Positions 19,497 to 28,438 of a DNA stretch of 64,000 bases are shown one piece after another. Numbering within the stretch: the stretch's first letter is position 1; each line of letters starts with the position of its first letter. The stretch spans positions 428,985 to 492,984 of the forward strand of contig NZ_BNCM01000001.1 in the NCBI RefSeq assembly GCF_014656475.1, in the 5' to 3' direction. Source of the stretch: Sinomonas cellulolyticus (GTDB lineage Bacteria > Actinomycetota > Actinomycetes > Actinomycetales > Micrococcaceae). The position numbers and the translations under genes are program-made. The notes below the pieces were generated by a model. That model did not search any database. It was not told the DNA's origin and was given only the letters and a program-made list of their open reading frames with translations.

Positions 19497-19853
19497 TCAG
19501 CCGTCCTCGCGGCGGCGTTCGTCCCACTGCGCCTCGAGCCGGCGCAGGAAACCGCCCGAGGACTTCGCTCCCCGCGAGCGCATGCGTCTCCCTGGGCGGC
19601 GGAGTGTGCCGTAGTAGACGGACACGCCCATCACGAGGAAGCCCAGGACGCCCACGAAGATGTTCTGGATGCTCACCCCAGTCAGCAGGACGAGAATGCC
19701 GACGATCACCCCGAGGACGCCCAGCACGATGTGCTTTGTGGAGAAGGTCCTGAGGGCGTCCGCACCCATGGAATCAGCGAACTTGGGATCCTCTTCATGG
19801 AGCTGCTTCTCGAGCTGCTCCAGCATCTTCTGTTCGTGCTCCGACAGAGGCAT
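19497..19853 (-). CDS. DUF3040 family small membrane protein
   Basis: A 118-residue protein opening with PLSEHEQKMLEQLEKQL, the marker of DUF3040, a small actinobacterial membrane protein family of unknown function. Two adjacent hydrophobic segments (HIVLGVLGVIVGILVLL and IFVGVLGFLVMGVSVYYG) follow an acidic helical N-terminus; the C-terminus is basic. The ATG at 19853 is chosen because the family begins there and AAGGAG lies 6 nt upstream. DUF3040 genes commonly lie between dinB and the dcw cluster in actinobacteria, as here. No function is assigned. Confidence 0.9.
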   Translation of the reverse strand: MPLSEHEQKMLEQLEKQLHEEDPKFADSMGADALRTFSTKHIVLGVLGVIVGILVLLTGVSIQNIFVGVLGFLVMGVSVYYGTLRRPGRRMRSRGAKSSGGFLRRLEAQWDERRREDG

Positions 19854-20044
19854 GACGACTCCTTCACGCATGCAGTCGATGGGCGGCCCCATCACCTGCA
19901 CCAACGCACTGATCCCACTGTGGGTTCCCCGAGGCTGAGCCGCTGCCGACCCAACCCGCGATGGACCTCCCAGCCGACTCACTGCACTCAATATCGAGGT
20001 TCTATAAGGATATGACGTCCCGGTAGCTCACAAAAGGGACTCGA

Positions 20045-21289
20045 TCACTCCCTCGAAGGGCGTGAGCGGCCGGCTCGGCGTTCCTCGAGGAGGCGCGCCG
20101 GCTGGATGATACCCGTCCCGAAGCGCTCGGAAACGCGGTCAAGGGCTTCCTCCGCAGTTCGCCAGTTGTCCTCGGAACGGTCAAGGCTCAGCTGCCGCGG
20201 CGCGTCTGCCGAACGCTCGAGCCGTTCGCCGCGCAGGCCGATCAGTCGGACCGGCATGGGCCGCTCGCCCAAGCCGGAGAGCAGCTGCCGAGCGGCCGAG
20301 TAAAGCTGCTGGGCGCTGTCGGTCGGCACCGGCAGGGTCCGCGAGCGCGCAAGGGTCGAGAAGTCCGAGTAGCGCAGCTTGAGCGCCACCGTCCCGGCGG
20401 TGAGGCCCTGGCCCCTCATTCTGCCGGCCACCCGATGGGCGAGCCGCAGAAGCTCGGCGTGCAGCGCGGCGTCGTCCGCCACATCGGTGCCGAAGGTCTC
20501 CTCGGCACCGATGCTCTTCTCCTGGCGCGCGGGAGTGACGCGGCGCTCGTCGACGCCCCACGAGAGGCGCTTTGCATGCAGACCCGTCGCACCGAGGGCC
20601 CGTCTGAGGGTCGAGTCGGGGGTGTGTGCGAGATCGGCCACGGTGTGGATTCCGAGCCGGGCGAGGACTTCCTGGGTCTTCCCGCCGATTCCCCAGAGGG
20701 CCCCCACCGGCAGCGCATGCAGGAAGGCGACAGTGTCCTCGGGTCGGACGACGAGGAGCCCATCCGGCTTGGAGCGCGCGGAGGCGATCTTCGCCACGAA
20801 CTTCGTCGCGGCGACGCCCACCGACGCGGTGATGCCGAGGTCGGCCCGGATCCGGGCCTTGATCTGGGCCGCGATCTCCTCCGGGGCAGCGTGGAGCCGC
20901 CGCACGGCGCCGGAGACGTCGAGGAAGGCCTCGTCCACGCTCAACGGCTCCACGAGGTCCGTATAGTCGCCGAAAGCCGCCATGAGCTGTGCGGAAACGT
21001 CGTAGTAGAGGCGGTGGCGCGGTTCGACCACGATCGCGTCCGGGCAGCGCCGCAGGGCCACGAGCATCGGCATGGCGCTGCGCACTCCGAACGCGCGGGC
21101 CTCGTAGCTGGCGGAGAGGACCACCGACCGCTCGGCCGGGAAGCCGACGATGACGCGGCGTCCCCGCAGCTCCGGCCTCTCACGCTGCTCGACCGCGACG
21201 AAGAACGCATCCATGTCCACGTGGAGGATGCCGCGACGGCGCTGCGCCTCGAGCGGCTCCGGCCGCGCGCCGTCGTCCTGCGTCTGCAC
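20045..21289 (-). CDS. dinB: DNA polymerase IV (Y family)
   Basis: A translesion polymerase that copies damaged DNA with low fidelity. About 414 residues, with the catalytic motifs VDMDAFFVAVEQ and PLSVDEAFLDV, the ASYEARAFGVRSAMP finger segment, SVGVAATKFVAKIAS, and a C-terminal little-finger domain (EETFGTDV region). The start is placed at the GTG at 21289, shortly before the first conserved motif. The open frame runs 157 codons further but that part is Ala/Glu-rich and overlaps the promoter and start of the rightward lipoprotein gene, so it is not coding. No clear LexA box was seen upstream. Confidence 0.93.
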   Translation of the reverse strand: MQTQDDGARPEPLEAQRRRGILHVDMDAFFVAVEQRERPELRGRRVIVGFPAERSVVLSASYEARAFGVRSAMPMLVALRRCPDAIVVEPRHRLYYDVSAQLMAAFGDYTDLVEPLSVDEAFLDVSGAVRRLHAAPEEIAAQIKARIRADLGITASVGVAATKFVAKIASARSKPDGLLVVRPEDTVAFLHALPVGALWGIGGKTQEVLARLGIHTVADLAHTPDSTLRRALGATGLHAKRLSWGVDERRVTPARQEKSIGAEETFGTDVADDAALHAELLRLAHRVAGRMRGQGLTAGTVALKLRYSDFSTLARSRTLPVPTDSAQQLYSAARQLLSGLGERPMPVRLIGLRGERLERSADAPRQLSLDRSEDNWRTAEEALDRVSERFGTGIIQPARLLEERRAGRSRPSRE

Positions 21290-21422
21290 GCACCCATCGT
21301 AGGCAGCGGCGGGGCCTGCCGCCGACAGCGTCCGGGGCCGCTGCCGACGGCGCGTGCCGCCAAGCCCTCCTACTAGACTGTCCACGTCCTCATCACCGAC
21401 GTCGGAAGGCGCACGTCCCCCT

Positions 21423-22022
21423 ATGGCACTCATGACTCGACCGATCCGACTCGCTGCAATGACGGCGCTGGCGGCAGCCGCGCTCACCATGACCGCTTGC
21501 AGCGGGTCCTCCGCCGGGTCCCCCTCGAGCCCGACGTCCACCGGTTCTGCCTCCTCGTCGGCCACGCCCACGGCCTCTGCCCGCCCCTCGGCCTCGGGCA
21601 GCGCCTCGGCCTCGGCCTCCGCCAATTCGACAGTGAGCGCTATCGCTCCCGGCTTCCCGTCGCAGACGCTGCCCCTCATGCCCGGCTCCTCCGCACTCGC
21701 GACGAGCTTCGATGCCTCGGCCAACCCCGCGGTGGCGTCCCTCGTGACATCGAGCAGCACGTCGACTGCGGCCCAGATGATGGACTACTACACGAAGGTC
21801 CTCACCGACCAGGGGTTCACCGTGGTCCCCGCGGCGACCGCGGGCGCGAAGACCCCGAGCCAGAGTTCCAGCGAGTCGGCAGCGATCGCCGCCGCCGGCA
21901 CCCTCGTCCGTGACCTCGTCCGCTCGAACGGCTCCGAGACGGCGACGATCACGGTCGTGACGGCCAACGGCCAGGCGGTCGCGACGGCCGGAGTCTCGGT
22001 CGCCCCGTCCTCGCTCAAGTGA
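21423..22022 (+). CDS. Putative lipoprotein of unknown function
   Basis: A 199-residue predicted lipoprotein. The N-terminus (TRPIRLAAMTALAAAALTMTAC) has a basic start, a hydrophobic core and a lipobox-like LTMTAC with Cys at about residue 26. A Ser/Ala-rich linker of about 45 residues follows, then a small folded domain (MMDYYTKVLTDQGFTVVPA, later GSETATITVVTANG). The family was not recognised. The start is either ATG 21423 or ATG 21432. It is divergent from dinB and lies 10 bp before idsA, so the two may be cotranscribed. Confidence 0.75.
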   Translation: MALMTRPIRLAAMTALAAAALTMTACSGSSAGSPSSPTSTGSASSSATPTASARPSASGSASASASANSTVSAIAPGFPSQTLPLMPGSSALATSFDASANPAVASLVTSSSTSTAAQMMDYYTKVLTDQGFTVVPAATAGAKTPSQSSSESAAIAAAGTLVRDLVRSNGSETATITVVTANGQAVATAGVSVAPSSLK

Positions 22023-22032
22023 GCGTGAGCCG

Positions 22033-23139
22033 GTGAACGGACGGGGGCCCGCTGCGGCCCATATCAAGGCCGAGCAGGACCGCTACCGCGAGGTGCTCGG
22101 GGCGGAGCTGACAGCCTTCCTCGAGCGCCAAGGCGCGGTGATGGCCGAGGTCTCACCGGACATCAGCCCGCTGATCGGCGCGATCACGGGCCTCGCCTCC
22201 GGAGGGAAGCGGCTGCGTGCCCTCCTGAACTACTGGGGGTGGCGCGGTGCCGGCGGCGAGCCGCTGGCGGCCGCACCCGTCCTCGCCGGCGTTGCGCTCG
22301 AACTGTTCCAGTCCGCTGCCCTCATCCACGACGACATCATCGATCGTTCCGACACCCGACGCGGCGCCCCCAGCGTGCACGAGCGCTTCTCGGCCCTGCA
22401 CCGGACCTCAGGCTGGGATCTCGACGGCGAGCGGTTCGGCCACGCTGCGGCGATCCTCACCGGAGACCTCTGCCTGTCCTTCAGCGAAGAGGCCTTCACG
22501 GCCGTCGGCGCTGCCGCAGCGGCGGGGACGAGGGCCCGGCAGATCTTCAACGCCATGCGGGCCGAGGTCATGGCCGGGCAGTACCTCGACATCCTCGAGG
22601 AGGTGGCCGGCCCCTCACGTCCGCGCGGCACAGCGGTCTCCCGGGCCCAGAACGTCATCCGGTTCAAGAGCGCCAAGTACTCGACGGAGCGGCCTCTCGG
22701 CATCGGTGGCGCCCTGGCAGGCGCGAGCGACGACCTCCTCGCTGCCTATGCCGCCTTCTCGCTTCCGCTCGGGGAGGCCTTCCAGCTGCGCGACGACGTG
22801 CTCGGCGTCTTCGGCGACCCCAGGACCACAGGGAAGCCCGCCGGGGATGACCTCCGGGAGGGCAAGCGCACGGTGCTCGTAGCGCTCGCCCTCGACGCCG
22901 CCGACCCCCCAAGGGCGGCAGAGCTTGAGCAGGGGCTGGGCCACCCGGACCTCGGGCCCGACGACGTCGACCGCCTCCGCGGCATCATCCGTTCCACGGG
23001 TGCGCTCGATGCCACAGAGCGGATGATCGAAGAGCTCTCCGGGCGCGCCTTCGACGCGCTCTCGGGCCTCCGCGTTGACCGGGACGTGCGCGACGCGCTC
23101 GAGGCGCTCGGCCTCGCTGCCGTCCAACGCACGGCCTGA
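22033..23139 (+). CDS. idsA: Polyprenyl diphosphate synthase (IdsA type)
   Basis: A trans-isoprenyl diphosphate synthase (368 aa) that condenses isopentenyl diphosphate with allylic diphosphates to give geranylgeranyl-length or longer chains. Evidence is GGKRLRALLNYW, the first Asp-rich motif in LIHDDIIDRSDTRRG, KSAKYSTERPLGIGG and the second motif in LRDDVLGVFGD, where the canonical DDxxD is DDVLG, as usual in this group. The start is GTG at 22033, 10 bp after the lipoprotein gene. Its position next to an Rv2175c homologue, pknL and aroG matches the mycobacterial Rv2173-Rv2178c region. Confidence 0.92.
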   Translation: MNGRGPAAAHIKAEQDRYREVLGAELTAFLERQGAVMAEVSPDISPLIGAITGLASGGKRLRALLNYWGWRGAGGEPLAAAPVLAGVALELFQSAALIHDDIIDRSDTRRGAPSVHERFSALHRTSGWDLDGERFGHAAAILTGDLCLSFSEEAFTAVGAAAAAGTRARQIFNAMRAEVMAGQYLDILEEVAGPSRPRGTAVSRAQNVIRFKSAKYSTERPLGIGGALAGASDDLLAAYAAFSLPLGEAFQLRDDVLGVFGDPRTTGKPAGDDLREGKRTVLVALALDAADPPRAAELEQGLGHPDLGPDDVDRLRGIIRSTGALDATERMIEELSGRAFDALSGLRVDRDVRDALEALGLAAVQRTA

Positions 23140-23156
23140 CGGTCCTGCGTCTCCCC

Positions 23157-23208
23157 AGGCGAGGGTCTGCCTACCAGGCGAGGGTCTGCCTACCAGGCGA
23201 GGATCTGG
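23157..23208. repeat. 19-bp tandem repeat across the stop codon of the Rv2175c-like gene
   Basis: AGGCGAGGGTCTGCCTACC occurs at 23157-23175 and 23176-23194, with a diverged third copy from 23195 that lies in the coding end. On the gene strand the last codons and the TAG stop are therefore repeated downstream. Confidence 0.85.
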
Positions 23209-23543
23209 GCCCGGCGGCGGATCTCGGTCTTGCGGCCCTCACGGAGCGCATCGATGGGACGCCCGCGGAGCGAGTCGTCCGATGTGAAGAGCCACGCGAT
23301 CAGTTCCTCGTCGCTGAAGCCCGCGTCTGCCAGAACCGCAATAGTGCCCTTGAGGCTGTCCACCACGTGGTCCCCGTCAAGGAAGAGGGCGGGGACCGAA
23401 CGGACCTTCCGCTCCCCGACGCGCGCGGCCACGATCGACCGCTCGTCAAGGAGTCCATGCACCTTCGTCACGGTGCAGCCGAGCCGCTCCGCGACGTCCG
23501 GCAGGGTCAGCCACTCCGACACCAGGTTCTCGATATCACTCAC
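23190..23543 (-). CDS. Rv2175c-like DNA-binding protein
   Basis: A 117-residue protein with an N-terminal helix-turn-helix (WLTLPDVAERLGCTVTKVHGLLDER) and a C-terminal conserved part (SVPALFLDGDHVVDSLKGT, GFSDEELIAWLFTSDDSL). It matches the Rv2175c family, a winged-helix DNA-binding protein that is a substrate of PknL in M. tuberculosis. Here it lies close to pknL and on the opposite strand, so the partnership may be kept. The GTG at 23543 is chosen by homology; the GGAGG before it is unusually close, so an upstream start is possible. Confidence 0.85.
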   Translation of the reverse strand: MSDIENLVSEWLTLPDVAERLGCTVTKVHGLLDERSIVAARVGERKVRSVPALFLDGDHVVDSLKGTIAVLADAGFSDEELIAWLFTSDDSLRGRPIDALREGRKTEIRRRAQILAW

Positions 23544-23689
23544 GCCTCCAGCGTGCCACGGCACCCGACCCCGCACCTAGTCGGCGCACCCGCCAGTCCT
23601 CGCCTTGTGCAGCCGCCGCAAATCATGAGAGATTCACACTGGTCACATCAGCAACATCAGTGACTCCGCCGGTTCAAGGAGGTTGACCG

Positions 23690-24820
23690 ATGAGCACGCC
23701 CGGGACGAACTCGACGACTGCCAAGTCCTGCCTGCCGCGTGTGGCGGCTACCACGGCGGTCCTTCCAGCCGTTGCGCTCTCCTCGCTCGCGTTTGCTGCC
23801 CCCGCGACCGCCACGATCACCGTTCCAGCCCGGAACGACGTCGCCGCCCTCGCACCAGCCCAGGTGGCCGCGCTTGTCCCGTCCCAGCTCGACGCCCCCC
23901 AGTCACCGACAGCGCCACCGGCGACCCACACGGTGCGCTCCGGGGACACCGTGACCTCGATCGCGGCGAGGTACGGACTGAAAGTCGCGGACGTCCTCGT
24001 GCTCAACGGCCTGACCCCGTCCACGGTCATCCGCCCGGGCCAGCAGCTTCGGCTGACCGGCGAGCCGACCCGGCAGGCCAGCCCCGCGCCGTCGTCCGCT
24101 GCCACCGCCTCCGCGCCTGCCCAGCTCTCCGCCGGCTCGTACACCATCCGCCCGGGAGACAGCCTCTACGCGATCAGCGCGCGGCTCAAGGTGCCCTTGG
24201 GCGATCTGCTGGCTGCCAACCGGCTGAGCCTCACGAGCGTCATCTACGCCGGCAGGACGCTGACGGTGCCTGCTCCCGCAGCTGCCGCGACTCCCGTGGC
24301 CAACATCACGCCAGCCGCAGCGCCGGCGAAACCGCTCGTCGACGACACCTTCATGGGCTACACCTATCCCCCGGCGACCGTCGCCTCGGCGAACGAGAAC
24401 AAGCGCCTGCTCAACGCCGCGCCGGTTCCGAGCCGTGAGGAGATGAAGCAGATCATTGCGGACACTGCGCGCCGCATGGGCGTGGACCCGGCGCTCGCGC
24501 TCGCGTTCGCCTACCAGGAATCAGGCTTCAGCCAGCGCGCCGTCTCCCCCGCCAACGCCATCGGCGCCATGCAGCTCGTCCCCTCATCTGGCCAGTGGGC
24601 CTCCGACCTCGTGGGCCGCAAGCTCAACCTCCTCGATCCGAGGGACAACGCCACGGCCGGAATCGCCATCATCAGCGCGCTTCTGAGGACGAGCAAGGAC
24701 GATGAGACGGCGGTCGCTGGGTACTACCAAGGCCAGTACTCGGTGGCCAAGCACGGCCTGTACGACGACACCAAAGCCTACGTGGCCGCCGTCATGGCCC
24801 ATCGGGACACCTTCCGCTGA
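23690..24820 (+). CDS. Secreted LysM-repeat lytic transglycosylase
   Basis: A 376-residue exported wall hydrolase. A signal-type N-terminus (hydrophobic core TTAVLPAVALSSLAFAAPA, likely cut near ATA) is followed by two LysM domains, which bind peptidoglycan: HTVRSGDTVTSIAARYG (about 79-122) and YTIRPGDSLYAISARL (about 148-193). A C-terminal SLT domain has the catalytic Glu in ALAFAYQESGFSQRAVS and the AIGAMQLVPSSG motif. The ribosome site AAGGAGG lies 8 nt before the ATG. It lies 73 bp before pknL, whose PASTA domains sense wall fragments, suggesting related roles in wall remodelling. Confidence 0.93.
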   Translation: MSTPGTNSTTAKSCLPRVAATTAVLPAVALSSLAFAAPATATITVPARNDVAALAPAQVAALVPSQLDAPQSPTAPPATHTVRSGDTVTSIAARYGLKVADVLVLNGLTPSTVIRPGQQLRLTGEPTRQASPAPSSAATASAPAQLSAGSYTIRPGDSLYAISARLKVPLGDLLAANRLSLTSVIYAGRTLTVPAPAAAATPVANITPAAAPAKPLVDDTFMGYTYPPATVASANENKRLLNAAPVPSREEMKQIIADTARRMGVDPALALAFAYQESGFSQRAVSPANAIGAMQLVPSSGQWASDLVGRKLNLLDPRDNATAGIAIISALLRTSKDDETAVAGYYQGQYSVAKHGLYDDTKAYVAAVMAHRDTFR

Positions 24821-24893
24821 CGAATCGCCCGCGCATCGCGCGGTGGGCCGGGTCCTCAGCCCTCAGGCCAGCGCAGCCCAGTAGGATCGTGGG

Positions 24894-26891
24894 GTGAACG
24901 GAAAGCTGAGCGATGCGCTCGTCGGCTCGCTCATCGGCGGCCGGTACCACGTGGTGTCGCGCCTGGCGATGGGCGGAATGGCCGCCGTGTACCTCGCGAC
25001 GGACACGAACCTGGACCGCGATGTCGCCGTGAAGGTCCTCCACCGCCATCTGAGCCAGGACCCGGCGTTCGCCGCGCGGCTCGAGCAGGAGGCCAAGTCC
25101 GCCGCCCGTCTCTCGCACCCGCACGTCGTCTCCATCCTCGACCGCGGCCACGATGGCGACCTCTTCTACCTCGTGATGGAGTACGTCCCCGGGCACAATC
25201 TCCGAGACCTCCTCAACCAGCAGGGGGCCCTCACCCCGCGCCGGTCGCTCGACATCATCGAGGCAGTCCTCGACGGGCTCGGCGCGGCCCACGCCGCGGG
25301 CCTCGTCCACCGCGACATCAAGCCAGAGAACGTGCTCATTAGCGACACGGGGCGCATCAAGGTCGCCGACTTCGGACTCGCGAGGGCCGTGACCAACTCG
25401 ACCAGCACCGGCCTCACCCTCGGCACGCTTGCGTACATCGCGCCCGAAATCGTCCAGCGCAGCGGCGGAGACGCGCGCAGCGACCTGTACTCGGTGGGGA
25501 TCGTGCTCTACGAGCTCCTCACCGGCCACCAGCCCTTCCGCGGGGACGTGCCGGTCCAGGTCGCCATGGCGCACGTGACTGAGGACGTCCCGCCGCCGTC
25601 GGCGACGGTGCACGGGCTCTCCCCCGAGCTTGACTCGCTCGTCCAGTGGGCCGCGGCTCGGGACCCTGAGCGCCGGCCGGTCAGCGCCGAGGCCCTGCGC
25701 GACGAGATCGAGCACATCCGCCGCCAGCTCACCGATCCGCAGCTCGACCTGCGCACGGCGCCCACTGCCTTCATCCCGCCGCCCCTGGGAGCGTCCGATC
25801 CCCGGATGCCGACCGAGGCGCTGCCGGCTGCCCGCACCGAGGCCATCCCGATGGGCATCTCCCACCCGACCGCGGTGATGCCCCACCACCCGCAGTCTGC
25901 CCCGCCCACGGCCCGCGAGCTCAAGCGCCAGCAGCGCGACGCGGCGAGGCAGAGCGCCATCTCGGCCGCCACCCCGACGCGGACACTCACGGCCGGAGAC
26001 CGGCGGCGCCGAGGCGCAGTCTGGGCGGTGGTGGTCGTGCTGCTGGCAGTCATCGCGGCCCTCGCCGGATGGTTCTTCGGCGTGGGGCCGGGTGCCGCAG
26101 CCACGGTTCCGGCGGTCAAGGACCTCACCGTCGATCAGGCGCGGCCCCTCTTCGACCAGGCCGGCCTGAGCTTCTCGACGCAGAAGGTGTTCGACGACGC
26201 GGTCGCCTCTGGGCTCATCGTCGGAAGCACCCCGGGGGCCGGCACCCAGATCCGCAAGTTCCAGGGCGTCAGTGTGCTCGTCTCCCAAGGGCCTCAGCTC
26301 TTCCCGCTCGAAGACCTGCGCGGCAAGTCGGCCGATGAGGCCAAAGCGGCGATCACCGGGGCTCAGAACACCCTCGCAGGGGTCACGGAGGCCTACAGCG
26401 AGACAGTCCCGGCCGGCGTCGTGATCTCGCAGGACCCCGGGCCCGGCACTCCCCTGCGCCGCGGCTCCGCCGTCCGCCTGACCGTCTCGAAGGGACCCCA
26501 GCCGATCCCGGTCCCCAAGGTCGTGGGCCTCGCGCAGTCGGACGCGCTCGCGGCCCTCCGCGGCGCAGGCCTCGACCCCGTCGTCTCCTCGAACGACGTG
26601 TTCGACAAGACGGTCCCGAAGGGGGCGGTCGCCGCTCAGGACCCAGCAGACGGGGCCACTCTGACGAAGGGCGGCAAGGTCACCCTGACCATCTCCAAGG
26701 GACCGAAGATGGTCAAGGTGCCGGACGTCTTCGGCAAGTCCGAGAAGGAGGCCACCCAGGTGCTGACCGCGGCCGGCTTCACCGTCAAGAGCAACTACAC
26801 CTACGGCCGGCCGATCTTCGGACTCGTGGCCGGCCAGGACAAGACCGGTGACCAGCCGGAAGGCTCCACGATCACGATCACGGTCGCCTGA
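24894..26891 (+). CDS. pknL: PASTA-domain serine/threonine protein kinase PknL
   Basis: A Hanks-type membrane kinase (665 aa). The cytoplasmic kinase domain spans about residues 18-275: glycine loop RLAMGGMAAVY, AVKVL (K47), HRDIKPEN (catalytic D141), DFG at 159-161 and YIAPE, with a Thr-containing activation loop. A Pro-rich linker leads to one membrane helix (about 374-396) and four extracellular PASTA domains, which bind muropeptides or lipid II. The start is GTG at 24894. Neighbours are the LysM transglycosylase upstream and aroG downstream on the other strand. In M. tuberculosis PknL has this neighbourhood; Rv2175c is its substrate there. Confidence 0.94.
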   Translation: MNGKLSDALVGSLIGGRYHVVSRLAMGGMAAVYLATDTNLDRDVAVKVLHRHLSQDPAFAARLEQEAKSAARLSHPHVVSILDRGHDGDLFYLVMEYVPGHNLRDLLNQQGALTPRRSLDIIEAVLDGLGAAHAAGLVHRDIKPENVLISDTGRIKVADFGLARAVTNSTSTGLTLGTLAYIAPEIVQRSGGDARSDLYSVGIVLYELLTGHQPFRGDVPVQVAMAHVTEDVPPPSATVHGLSPELDSLVQWAAARDPERRPVSAEALRDEIEHIRRQLTDPQLDLRTAPTAFIPPPLGASDPRMPTEALPAARTEAIPMGISHPTAVMPHHPQSAPPTARELKRQQRDAARQSAISAATPTRTLTAGDRRRRGAVWAVVVVLLAVIAALAGWFFGVGPGAAATVPAVKDLTVDQARPLFDQAGLSFSTQKVFDDAVASGLIVGSTPGAGTQIRKFQGVSVLVSQGPQLFPLEDLRGKSADEAKAAITGAQNTLAGVTEAYSETVPAGVVISQDPGPGTPLRRGSAVRLTVSKGPQPIPVPKVVGLAQSDALAALRGAGLDPVVSSNDVFDKTVPKGAVAAQDPADGATLTKGGKVTLTISKGPKMVKVPDVFGKSEKEATQVLTAAGFTVKSNYTYGRPIFGLVAGQDKTGDQPEGSTITITVA

Positions 26892-26945
26892 CGCGACGGT
26901 CGCCTGACGCAACGAGTCGCCTGACGCTACGGTCGCCTCACGCGA
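26881..26945. repeat. 16-17-bp tandem repeat across the pknL stop codon
   Basis: Four units: 26881-26896 (CGGTCGCCTGACGCGA), 26897-26912, 26913-26929 and 26930-26945. The first holds the pknL stop TGA; the next two carry the same TGA, and the last has TCA. The end of the gene is thus copied three times downstream. Confidence 0.85.
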
Positions 26946-26989
26946 GCGGCCGGCGCCGCGCCCCAGGGAGCACGACGCCGGCCGCTCGC
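26942..26989. terminator. Bidirectional terminator between pknL and aroG
   Basis: A perfect 14-bp stem (GCGAGCGGCCGGCG at 26942-26955, pairing with 26976-26989) with a 20-nt loop, placed between two convergent genes, 50 bp after pknL and 24 bp after the aroG stop. Confidence 0.75.
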
Positions 26990-27012
26990 CGCCGCGATCA
27001 GGGGTGGCCGCG

Positions 27013-28404
27013 TCAGCCCCGCCGCGACAGGGCGCCGGCCACGAGGAACGCCATCTCGAGGGACTGCATGTGGTTCAGCCGGGGATCGCAGACCGACTCG
27101 TAGCGGTCCTCGAATGCGGCCTCATCAATGGGGTCCGACCCGCCGAGGCACTCTGCGACGTCGTCGCCCGTCATCTCCATGTGGAGGCCGCCCGGAACCG
27201 TGCCCAGAGCCTGATGGACCTCGAAGAAGCCCTGGACCTCGTTCACCACGTCGTCGAAACGCCGGGTCTTGTAGCCGTTGCGGCTCGTCACCGTGTTGCC
27301 GTGCATGGGATCCGTGACCCACAGGACCTGCGCACCGGAGGCCGTGACCTTCTCGACGACTGGGGGGAGCTTCTCGCGGATGTTGCCCGCGCCCATCCGC
27401 GTGATGAAGGTCAGGCGGCCGGGCTCGCGGTCGGGGTCCAACCGGTCGATGAGCCGGAGCGCGTCGTCACCCGTGGTGGAGGGCCCGAGCTTGACCCCGA
27501 TGGGGTTCCGCACCCTCGAGAGGTAGTCCACGTGGGCGTGGTCGAGCTGGCGGGTGCGCTCCCCGATCCACAGGAAGTGCGCCGAGGTGTCGTACGGCAG
27601 GCCCGTCCGCGAGTCGATGCGGGTCAGAGCGCGCTCGTAGTCCAGCAGGAGCGCCTCGTGGCTCGCGAAGAACTCGACGCGCTTGAGCGCCTCGAAGTCC
27701 GCCCCGCACGACGCCATGAACTTGATGGCGCGATCGATCTCCCGCGCGAGCGACTCGTAGCGTGCATGGGCCGGATTCTCCGTGAAGCCCTTGTTCCACG
27801 TGTGCACGAGCCGGAGGTCGGCGAAGCCGCCCTGCGTGAAGGCACGGATGAGGTTCAGCGTGGAGGCCGAGGTGTGGTAGGCGCGGAGGAGCCGGGCGGC
27901 GTCGTGCGCCCGGGACTCGGGGGTGAACGCGTAGCCGTTGACGATGTCGCCCCGGTAGGCGGGCAGCGTCACCCCGTCCCGCGTCTCCGTGTCGGAGGAG
28001 CGGGGCTTGGCGAACTGGCCCGCCATGCGGCCCATCTTGATGACCGGCAGCTGTGCGCCGTACGTCAGGACGACGGCCATCTGCAGGATGGTCTTCACGC
28101 GCGAGCTGATGCGGTCCGCCGTCGCGGCCTCGAATGTCTCGGCACAGTCGCCGCCCTGGAGGAGGAAGGCCTTCCCCTGTGCTGCCGCGGCGAGGCGTTC
28201 ACGGAGCACGTCGACCTCGCCGGCGAAGACGAGGGGCGGGAGCGCGGAGAGCTCCGCGACGGACGCGCGGAAGACATCCTGGTCCGACCACGAGGGCTGC
28301 TGCGAGACCGGGAGGGAGCGCCAGTTGTCCAGGCCGGGATAGTCGGCGGCGCCGCTCTGGGCGGTGCTCGTGACGCGGGGGGACGCTACGGAGAGATCAG
28401 TCAC
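27013..28404 (-). CDS. aroG: Class II 3-deoxy-7-phosphoheptulonate synthase
   Basis: This enzyme condenses phosphoenolpyruvate with erythrose 4-phosphate, the first step of aromatic amino acid synthesis. The 463-residue protein belongs to the plant-like class II: LPPLVFAGEVD, FLLQGGDCAETF (metal Cys), YRGDIVNG, NPIGVKLGPSTT, RMGAGNIREKLPP, WVTDPMHGNT and HMEMTGDDVAEC are all present. Length is normal. Feedback control in this class needs helical insertions and a chorismate mutase partner; that gene is not in the window. It reads toward pknL and ends at a shared terminator. Confidence 0.97.
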   Translation of the reverse strand: MTDLSVASPRVTSTAQSGAADYPGLDNWRSLPVSQQPSWSDQDVFRASVAELSALPPLVFAGEVDVLRERLAAAAQGKAFLLQGGDCAETFEAATADRISSRVKTILQMAVVLTYGAQLPVIKMGRMAGQFAKPRSSDTETRDGVTLPAYRGDIVNGYAFTPESRAHDAARLLRAYHTSASTLNLIRAFTQGGFADLRLVHTWNKGFTENPAHARYESLAREIDRAIKFMASCGADFEALKRVEFFASHEALLLDYERALTRIDSRTGLPYDTSAHFLWIGERTRQLDHAHVDYLSRVRNPIGVKLGPSTTGDDALRLIDRLDPDREPGRLTFITRMGAGNIREKLPPVVEKVTASGAQVLWVTDPMHGNTVTSRNGYKTRRFDDVVNEVQGFFEVHQALGTVPGGLHMEMTGDDVAECLGGSDPIDEAAFEDRYESVCDPRLNHMQSLEMAFLVAGALSRRG

Positions 28405-28438
28405 CCTCCAAGGCTATGCCACCGGCCGGTTCGCGCGC

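Noticed and set aside
23577..23689. c-di-AMP riboswitch before the LysM transglycosylase
   Set aside because: Only about 110 bp are available, too short for the ydaO-type aptamer, and its conserved core is missing.
24792..26912. A 706-codon minus-strand frame opposite pknL
   Set aside because: Shadow of a well-supported kinase gene; composition is Arg/Asp/Gly-rich with no domain.
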